Source: Bos javanicus
Taxonomy: Eukaryota > Chordata > Mammalia > Artiodactyla > Bovidae
Reading direction: 5' to 3'
DNA: 64,000 nt
Assembly (NCBI RefSeq): GCF_032452875.1
Contig: NC_083884.1
Location: 19,113,501-19,177,500 of the forward strand
The translations under genes were made by a program, and so were the position numbers. Below the pieces are notes generated by a model that did not search any database, was not told the DNA's origin, and saw nothing but the letters and a program-made list of their open reading frames with translations. Of this stretch, positions 58,240 to 64,000 are shown one piece after another. Each line of letters opens with the position of its first letter. Position 1 is the stretch's first letter.

Positions 58240-60000
58240 CCTTTCTGTGGGTGTTGAGCCAGTAGACACAACCAAGCCACAGATCAGGAGAAGGAGGATT
58301 TATTATTACTTGCAGCAAGTGAGGGGAACACCAGGATCTTTCCCAAAGCAGTGTTGCCCTGAACAGCAGAGTTGGGGAAGTTCTAAGCTAAGGTTTCATG
58401 CATATTTACGAAGGGGAGAATTCAGCATAGAACTAGGGCAAAGGTCCACAAGTCCGAGTGATGCCGGAAGGGAGATGCCTTCTAGCACCAAGAGTGAGCC
58501 TGTCTGACACTGGCAAATGAATTTTCTGAGGAGACACGTACTGACAAAGAGACTATTGGGAAGGAGCGCCCGGGAAGAGGGCAGCAGGGTGAGAGAACCC
58601 AGGAGAACTGCTTTGCCATGTGGCTTGCTGTCTAGGGTTTTATGGCTATGGGGTTAGACTCTGGGTTGTCTCTGGGCAGTCATTCTGACTCAGGTCCTTC
58701 CTGGTGGCCCACGCATTGCTCAACCAGGATGGATTCCAGTGAGGAGGATTCTGGGAGGTTGGCAGGACATATGGGCTGGATCTCCTCTGTCATTTTGACT
58801 TTCTCCTGGTTGGTGGAAGCTTGTTAGTTCTGGTTTCCTTACCAGGACCTTCCTCCCACCCTCTCTCACTCCCTGTTGTAAAATAACTTGTGCAAACGGT
58901 TACTGTGGTGCTTAGCCAGGGTGGGCAGTTTCGGTCAGTGGTTCCCTTAACACCAGCTTTAGCTGACAGAAGTCAGAAGGGTCAACATTGTCATACTCCC
59001 TCCACCTGGGTAAGGGGGCCGCAGTTCTTGCAGAACGCAAAGATATATTTTTAAGTGTATCCCTTGAGGAGGAACTCTGGACTCTGCTCTATCACTGCAC
59101 TGTTGTTTGACTTGCTTTTTCTCTGTTGCTGAATTCTTTTGTTCTCTTTAGATTGTTAATTATTGAGACCTGTTCAAGGGCAAGCATTGTGACCAGGCTT
59201 AGATCAGAAAATGGTTTAGGCCAAAACAGTGTCTCTTATGTCAAGAAAGCCATGCCTGGTTCTCTTTCTCCGGGGACCCCTTATCTGCTTACACTCCTGC
59301 CTTCCCTTCCTTTTTCTTTCTTTTTTCCTCCCTCCCTTCCTCTCTCTCTCCCTTTCCTCTTACCCTTCATCCTGCTTAGATGCAGACCATTCTGCAGAAT
59401 GAGGGCTCTTTCAGCCTCCTCCAGGCTACTGCCCTGTTTTCACAGGTCTTGCTCTAATAACTCTTTTGCCAGTCCGGTACTCTTGCCTAGAAAATCCCAT
59501 GGACGGAGGAGCCTGGTGCAGGCTACTGTCCATGGGGTCGCAAAGAGTCGGATACGACTGAGCGATTTCACTTCACTTCATGTATCAAATGCTAGCCCCC
59601 AAATATCGCCAATGAGATAAAACTAAACTTGTTGCTCCCATGGAATGGGGGAGTTACCACCACAAGGGAACTCTATTTCAACACTTTTGGGGAAGGGTCA
59701 GAGATTTCCAGGAACTGAACCACTATTCACTTTTCGACTTTTTATGGTTAGCCTTGGAAATGTCATGGCACCTGTAGGTATGTCATGCAAATGCTCATGT
59801 ATTACAGTGAGCATACAGTAAGGTTCAAGTTCCATGCGAAGACAAATCTTCCCCCATCTTGGACTTTGTTCTGACCAGTTTATGTCATATCCTCAAGGGC
59901 TGTGTCATTCTTTTAGAGGTTGTACCCTGCTTCCTTCCCTCCTATTTCACACCTAGCCCACACTCCTTGCAGGTATCTCTGATGATTGTTCTATTCCAAT
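58240..60000 (-). mobile_element. Endogenous-retrovirus LTR-like region (boundaries uncertain)
   Basis: ggatttattattacttgcag and aacaccaggatctttcccaa resemble bovine ERV LTRs; the AATAAA lies on the minus strand near 58300. A Bov-A piece interrupts it at 59470. No viral genes seen. Limits and subfamily need a repeat search. Confidence 0.45.
59470..59582 (+). mobile_element. Bov-A-type SINE 3' part
   Basis: ccagtccggtactcttgcct start and ggatacgactgagcgatttc near the end; lies within LTR-like sequence. Confidence 0.75.
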
Positions 60001-60075
60001 AAGCCTTTTTTCTAAGTTCTTTGGGCAGCTAAGGGAGAGGTAAAAAGAGAGACTTCTGTTTCTTAAAATAATCAG

Positions 60076-60165
60076 CTTACCAGTAAATTATGTATTTAAA
60101 CAGTACATTCTATGAACTGTAAACCGTATCTCAATAAAGTGGTTTTTAAAAATCATACACACACA
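60076..60165 (+). mobile_element. L1-like 3' end remnant
   Basis: aaaccgtatctcaataaagt followed by an A-rich and (ac)n end resembles an L1 terminus; short and diverged. Confidence 0.45.
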
Positions 60166-60941
60166 AAATAATCAGCTTAAATTAATCCTCAGGTCAGAGT
60201 GATACATTTTGGGGTGGCAAATTTTGCTCTCCTATAGCAATTAGCTCAGAATAAAAAGTATATGTCTTGTTATTTAAAAGATAAGTATATAAAGAAAAAG
60301 ATTCCTTGTTGTTTTAAAACAACATTTATTGTACTACTGCAATCTTCAGAGCTAAGAAAAATGATGATTAGTATAGTTAGGAATTGTGGTTAGCTGATAA
60401 GAAACTTGAAATAACTGGCTTAAAACAAGACAGAGGTTTATTTTTTCCATGCATAAAACAGCAGAGGGGCTGGCAGTCCAGGGTTGGCATGATGTCTCCA
60501 TATCACCAGAGATTCGGACTCCAAGTATTCTTCTGCTCTGTCCTCCGCTGAGCAGAGGTCCCATCCTTAAATTTACCTCATTGTATAAGACAGGGCTGTT
60601 GGGTCTATCTTGTCTGCATTCTAGGCAGGAAGAAGAAGGAAGGCAAGGAACCACATCAGCTGTTTGTTCCCATTTCAGAGATCTTTTCTAGAAGGACTTC
60701 GAACAGTTTCCATATATATCTTATTAACTATCTGAGCAACCTAGCGGCAAGGGAGATTAGAAGTGTGGTCTTCTAGTTGAATATATGGTCTCCAAGAAAG
60801 AAAGAGAAACGGAAACCAGGCTGGCAACTAGCTGTCTCATCTGAAGTAGTCATGCAATAAATGATTCAGGCTTAAACTGTGTCAGGATAAGGAATACCAG
60901 AGCATGAGATGGACATGGGGACGAATTTATTTGACATTTCT

Positions 60942-61461
60942 TGTGGGGAGCTGCCCATGAGAATGGGGTCCTTTGTCCGAAGGACACAGCTCTGGGAGCT
61001 GCCTCAGTCCTTGAGGGTTTGCTTGCAAACATAGCTCTCTGTCGAGCCACCCCAGAGATTAGGCGCTTATTTACTGCAGACACCTGGAGTTCTGTGCAAA
61101 CTTCTCACGCACAGAAAAGTGTTATCTGGTGTAAGAAATAATAACAGGGTGCCATTCCCATGCTCTCAAGATTTCTTGTGACTGTTTGTAAGATGTATAG
61201 GTCAACCAAGAAAATGTTAACTGTCTTGTCTTTCTCACGCTCTCCTGTATAAATATAAGATGCTGAATAAAGTCGGTGTCAGACCGCTCCCCTTTGTGGA
61301 GACGTGTCTGAACCTCTCGACCCCATCTTTGTTGTAGTCTCTTGCTGTAGTTTCCTTTCTCAGCCCCGCCGTGCACGTTCTCAGGATCTGATTGACTTTG
61401 CTGGCTGGTACCGGCAATTTCTGTTGTAACCTGCTATTAAATCTTGCTATTGGGACTGACA
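60942..61461 (+). mobile_element. Solo LTR-like element of an endogenous retrovirus
   Basis: Starts tgtggggagctgcccatgag and ends gggactgaca (TG...CA). It has a TATA-like tataaatataag at 61249 and AATAAA at 61266, spaced as in a class II LTR. No internal viral region adjoins it, so it is probably a solo LTR. Target-site duplication not clear. Confidence 0.6.
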
Positions 61462-61552
61462 TAATAATGATTTAAAAACCAAACTTTTCTATTTCATTTG
61501 TTCTTTTCTTTTTTTTAAATAGGTAAGTTCATAATCATACGGGAGATTTAAA

Positions 61553-61576
61553 ATATATATATATATATATATATAT
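61553..61576. repeat. (at)n microsatellite
   Basis: About 12 at units directly beside the SINE at 61575-61848, probably grown from its A-rich tail. Confidence 0.85.
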
Positions 61577-61848
61577 TTATTTATGGCTGTGCTGGGTCTT
61601 GGGTGCTGCATGTAGGCTTTCTCTACTTGTGGTGAGCAGGGGCTGCTGTCTAGCTAATGTGGTGCTTGGACTTCTCACTCTGGTGGCTCCTTACCATGGA
61701 GTGTGGGTTCCCAGGTGCAGGTTTCCATGGTTGTGGTACACGGGCTTAGTTGCCCTACCATATGTGGAATCTTCCTGGACCAGGGATGGAACCCGTGTCC
61801 CTTGCACAGGCAGGCAGATTCCTAACCACTGAGCCGCCGGGGAAGTCC
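61575..61848 (-). mobile_element. Long tRNA-derived ruminant SINE
   Basis: Reverse copy (ttatggctgtgctgggtctt to gagccgccggggaagtcc) preceded by an (at)n tract at 61553-61574. Confidence 0.8.
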
Positions 61849-61849
61849 T

Positions 61850-63294
61850 TTGTTCTTGAAACAAATATTTTAATGTCTCCTATATGCCAGGCACTGTTTA
61901 GATGCTTGAGATATATCAGTAAACCAAAATTCCTGCCCTTGAGGAGCTTGTATTCTAACAGGGTTATATAGACAAGGAACAATAAATAAGTACTTCAGCA
62001 GTGATGAAGATGTAACAAAAATTTCAGGTCTTAATCACGCTTGGTAGTGCACTCCCAAATGATCAAACTAAAACCATTGAGTTATAGGTTTGATATCCTC
62101 TATTCAAGGGAAGACAGTCCATGTGTTGGGGGACGACAGCCCTTCACAAGCAGTGGGGCCCTCTTCCAGAGGGATTTTGGGCAGAGGTCGTACAGAGCTT
62201 TAGAAAGAGCCAATGGAAACGGGGTGTGATTGGCCTGGAGGTTGGCGATCTCCATGTAAGGTTGGCAAGTCCTGTTTTCTAGGGAAAGGTAAGGTGAGCT
62301 GAGTTGGAGGAAGTGATTGGTGTCTGTTCGGTTTCCTTGACAGTGAGGTGTTTGGGGTAAGTGCAGACTGACTTACGTTTAGATTTGTGACATGTGGGAT
62401 CACTGGGTTGGCCTCCCTTTTGTGGGTCCCAGTATACAAGTTAACTTTATCACTCTCAATATGAATATAAATTGGTACAATTTGGGGGGGAGATGCTATG
62501 AAATGGTCATGCCCTGTGATGCATTCACTTTACTTCCTATGAATCAGAATCTAATTCAAGGAAGTAACCCTAAATACCAGAATGCTTTTTGCATAAAGGT
62601 AATAATCCTTTTCCCTCATTACTGAAGATAGGGGAAAATGGGAACCAGTCTATCAAAGATAGGATAGTGGTTAAAGACATCATGACACTACTACTGGCAT
62701 TAAATGATAAAAACTACCTGATGATATGGAGATGTGCTTATAGTGTTAAATGAAGAAAGAGCTATGATGCAAGACACCATCTGGTAGGGGTCTGGATGCC
62801 AGGTTCTTTTATAGAAGCAGAGAGAAAAGTGCTGAGGAACTGCAGAAAAAGGCAGAATGGAGAGAGACAATGAGGAAGTAAAGTAATAAGGGCCATCAGT
62901 CTTGCAAAATGGGAAGTGCTAATCTCTTCTTTTCACAGGTAGGTAGGGTCAGATTTTTCTCTCTGTGAGCTGAACAAAGGCACTTCAGTTTAACAAGAGG
63001 AGGGGCATCTGAGGCAGGACGTTACATATGATTATAGCAACGAAAGCAACAAAAAGCAAAGGCTAAAGTCAAAGAAACAGATCCAGCATGGAGTCAGAAC
63101 TGGCTCTTCCCTGCAACACTATTTGGATACATTTTACTAACTTTCTTGATTGGTCATCTACAAACTGGTTAAAAATTAGAAGTTAGCGCAAACTACTTGA
63201 TTTACTTGATTCTAATGGGGGTACTAAGTAACCAACCTCCACAAATGCTGAACTCAGTGTTATGCTTCTGTGGTTTCTACTTTAGATACAAAGT
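61850..63294. other. Right-hand flank, no gene seen
   Basis: MIR/L2-like start (aatgtctcctatatgccagg, about 61860-61960), then unique AT-rich sequence with only short, unrecognised frames. Confidence 0.6.
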
Positions 63295-63515
63295 CCTGAT
63301 AGTGCTCCTGCTCAGGCATGACCAGCTCTTTGTGACCCTATGTCTTTGTGACCCTGGCAGGTACAGCCTGCCAGGCTTCTCTATCCATAGAAGTTTCCAA
63401 GAATACTGGAATGGGTTGCCATCTCCTTCTGCCAGGAATTGAACCTGCATGTCTTGCAAATGGCAGATGGATTCTTTACTACTGTGCCCCCAGAAGTTTT
63501 TTTTTTTTTTTTTTC
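63295..63515 (-). mobile_element. Bov-tA type SINE
   Basis: Reverse diverged copy (ctcaggcatgaccagctctt to actactgtgcccccagaag) with a poly(T) run after it. Confidence 0.75.
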
Positions 63516-63784
63516 ATAATTGGCCCTGATAAGTAAATTGAAAAGTAAATTGAAATCACATCAGATTTTGACTGCTTGGCTTTGTAGAGGTAAACAGAAC
63601 CAATACTACTTCTACTGATGGGATTGAAGCTCTTTTAGTGTCACAAGGAAGGACCTTTAGAGATCATCTGCTCAATTTTTTTTACTTACCATTGAGAAAA
63701 CTGGGACCAATAGTGTTAGTCTGGTAATAACTGTTATCAAAAGCTTGGCCTCTGTACACCAGTTTCAAATCAAATCTTGGAGAA

Positions 63785-64000
63785 AGAGTTTTGGGTGAAG
63801 TAGGAAAGAATAGCTTTATTTGTCAGGCTGAGGGGGACACAGTGGACTCCTGCCCTGGAAAACCATGTGTCCCAATCCAAGAAGATTTGATGAGGAGTTT
63901 TGTAACTATGGTTTGAAGGTGGGGTCTCTGACAAAATTAGGGTGGGATTAGGGCATGCACTCCTTTAATCAAATGATCTGTTTCCTAATCTTGATGAGTT
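63785..64000 (-). mobile_element. Endogenous-retrovirus LTR-like sequence, cut by window end
   Basis: agctttatttgtcaggctga and ggactcctgccctggaaaac resemble the U5/R side of bovine ERV LTRs, with AATAAA on the minus strand. Continues past the right edge. Confidence 0.5.

Noticed and set aside
58046..58507. 153-codon frame
   Set aside because: Runs across L1-like and LTR-like repeat sequence; no viral or cellular domain seen.
1..64000. CRISPR arrays, operons, prophage or other prokaryotic systems
   Set aside because: No regularly spaced repeats, no dense coding and no bacterial ribosome-binding pattern; spliced vertebrate genes and ruminant repeats throughout.

Overview
The window is ordinary nuclear DNA of a ruminant, most likely a bovid. 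It carries a near full-length BovB (RTE-type) LINE, many Bov-tA/Bov-A2 and tRNA-Glu-type SINEs, and two multi-exon vertebrate genes with GT-AG introns. The species cannot be fixed from sequence alone. No prokaryotic, plasmid, CRISPR or phage material was seen.

Layout. 1-962: SINE and unique flank. 963-4068: BovB LINE with broken reading frames, inserted into an old MIR-like repeat. About 6,840-8,520: CpG island holding an alternative first exon of ELF2. 7,257-25,641 (+): seven coding exons of ELF2 (NERF), an ETS transcription factor. They give a 534-residue product of the short N-terminus (NERF-1) type, followed by a 3'UTR of about 1.7 kb. The exons for the longer NERF-2 N-terminus are not in the window and must lie to the left. 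27.3-35.0 kb: gene-free spacer between two convergent genes. 35,603-52,998 (-): NOCT (nocturnin), three coding exons, 429 residues, with a 15 kb first intron full of SINEs and a second CpG island over exon 1. 53.4-64 kb: gene-free upstream flank with endogenous-retrovirus LTR-like pieces, a second BovB 3' end and several SINEs.

The two genes sit tail to tail and do unrelated jobs. ELF2 is a nuclear ETS factor that binds GGAA sites. Nocturnin is a circadian NADP(H) 2'-phosphatase of the exonuclease-endonuclease-phosphatase fold, sent to mitochondria or cytosol. All ten coding exons were joined by hand. Every splice junction is GT-AG, every phase agrees, and both products read through to a stop without a frameshift.

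I found no new biological system. The most notable items are a perfect 46-bp palindrome in NOCT intron 2, a tiny BovB fragment with a pure poly(A) tail and 16-bp target-site duplications just upstream of NOCT, a start-stop uORF 27 nt before the NERF-1 ATG, and a second nocturnin start (Met69) that opens with a myristoylation-like MGNGTS.
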